Part shown: positions 5,546 through 5,649 of the stretch, one piece after another
Layout: each line of letters opens with the position of its first letter
How positions within the stretch are numbered: the stretch's first letter is position 1
Notes under the pieces: model-generated
The model's database searches: none
Told to the model about the DNA's origin: nothing
What the model saw: the letters and a program-made list of their open reading frames with translations, nothing else
Position numbers and translations under genes: made by a program
From: Cyclobacteriaceae bacterium
GTDB lineage: Bacteria; Bacteroidota; Bacteroidia; Cytophagales; Cyclobacteriaceae
Reading direction: 5' to 3'
Length of the DNA stretch: 5,649 bases
Assembly: GCA_030589835.1 (NCBI GenBank)
Contig: JAUUZS010000313.1
Location: 1 to 5,649 of the forward strand

Positions 5546-5649
5546 ATGACTGGCGAAAAATACACTCTGAAGTCGCCGACTATATCGACCCATGAAATCG
5601 ACCCGGATGTCGATGACGCCAGGACAACGTTAATGGAAGACCTGGTGTA
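5546..5649 (+). CDS. Possible partial divergent ORF of unknown function
   Basis: From ATG 5546-5548 the plus strand stays open for 34 codons to the window edge, beginning MTGEKYTLKSPTISTHEIDP and continuing with an acidic stretch (VDDARTTLMEDL). The composition is protein-like and hydrophilic, but I recognise no family. There is no ribosome-binding site at proper spacing; the nearest purine-rich stretch, GAGGTG at 5524-5529, is 16 bases away. The opposite strand is also open across this span, so the openness means little. I list it only because it might be the start of a rightward gene. Confidence 0.5.
   Translation, partial: MTGEKYTLKSPTISTHEIDPDVDDARTTLMEDLV
5584..5604. repeat. 8-bp direct repeat ATCGACCC
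   Basis: ATCGACCC occurs at 5584-5591 and again at 5597-5604, a 13-bp period, followed by a degenerate TCGATGACG. It lies within the possible plus-strand ORF. It may be chance or a small local duplication. Confidence 0.5.

Overview
The window reads as a piece of a Bacteroidota-type chromosome. The grounds are AT-rich and mostly Shine-Dalgarno-poor gene starts, an exported beta-helix/CARDB/concanavalin-like protein, and a stand-alone four-helix-bundle protein of the 23S rRNA intervening-sequence family, which is common in that phylum. This is inferred from gene content and style only; no rRNA or marker gene is present. All four confident loci lie on the minus strand, so transcription runs from high to low coordinates.

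From right to left: the right edge (about 5464-5649) has no confident gene, only short palindromes, an 8-bp direct repeat and a low-confidence plus-strand partial ORF. Next is a four-helix-bundle gene (5152-5463) whose 5' end looks damaged. It is followed by an 8-bp tandem repeat (5112-5142) in a 75-bp gap. Then comes an intact DegT/DnrJ/EryC1/StrS-family PLP aminotransferase (3859-5076). The 184-bp gap after it contains a 115-bp MITE-like hairpin element (3738-3852). Then comes a large secreted right-handed beta-helix protein that the sequence splits into two abutting reading frames (1572-3674 and 694-1572). Only 15 bp further on starts a dihydrodipicolinate synthase/N-acetylneuraminate lyase-superfamily gene (1-678), cut by the left edge. 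No stretch over 300 bases lacks a gene.

The main observation is that the beta-helix gene is almost certainly one ancestral gene of about 993 codons. It is broken by a one-base frameshift near 1620, inside the linker between two tandem CARDB-like domains. The second is that the DHDPS-like protein keeps the Schiff-base lysine (K163) but lacks the Thr-Thr, Tyr and Arg signature of true DHDPS, so it is probably an aldolase or lyase for another substrate.

As a working inference, the exported beta-helix protein acts on a polysaccharide outside the cytoplasm, and the aldolase-like protein acts on a released keto-acid or sugar acid. The aminotransferase may belong to the same sugar pathway or to a separate unit, since the hairpin element separates it from the other two. 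I see familiar families in a suggestive arrangement, but nothing that proves a new system.
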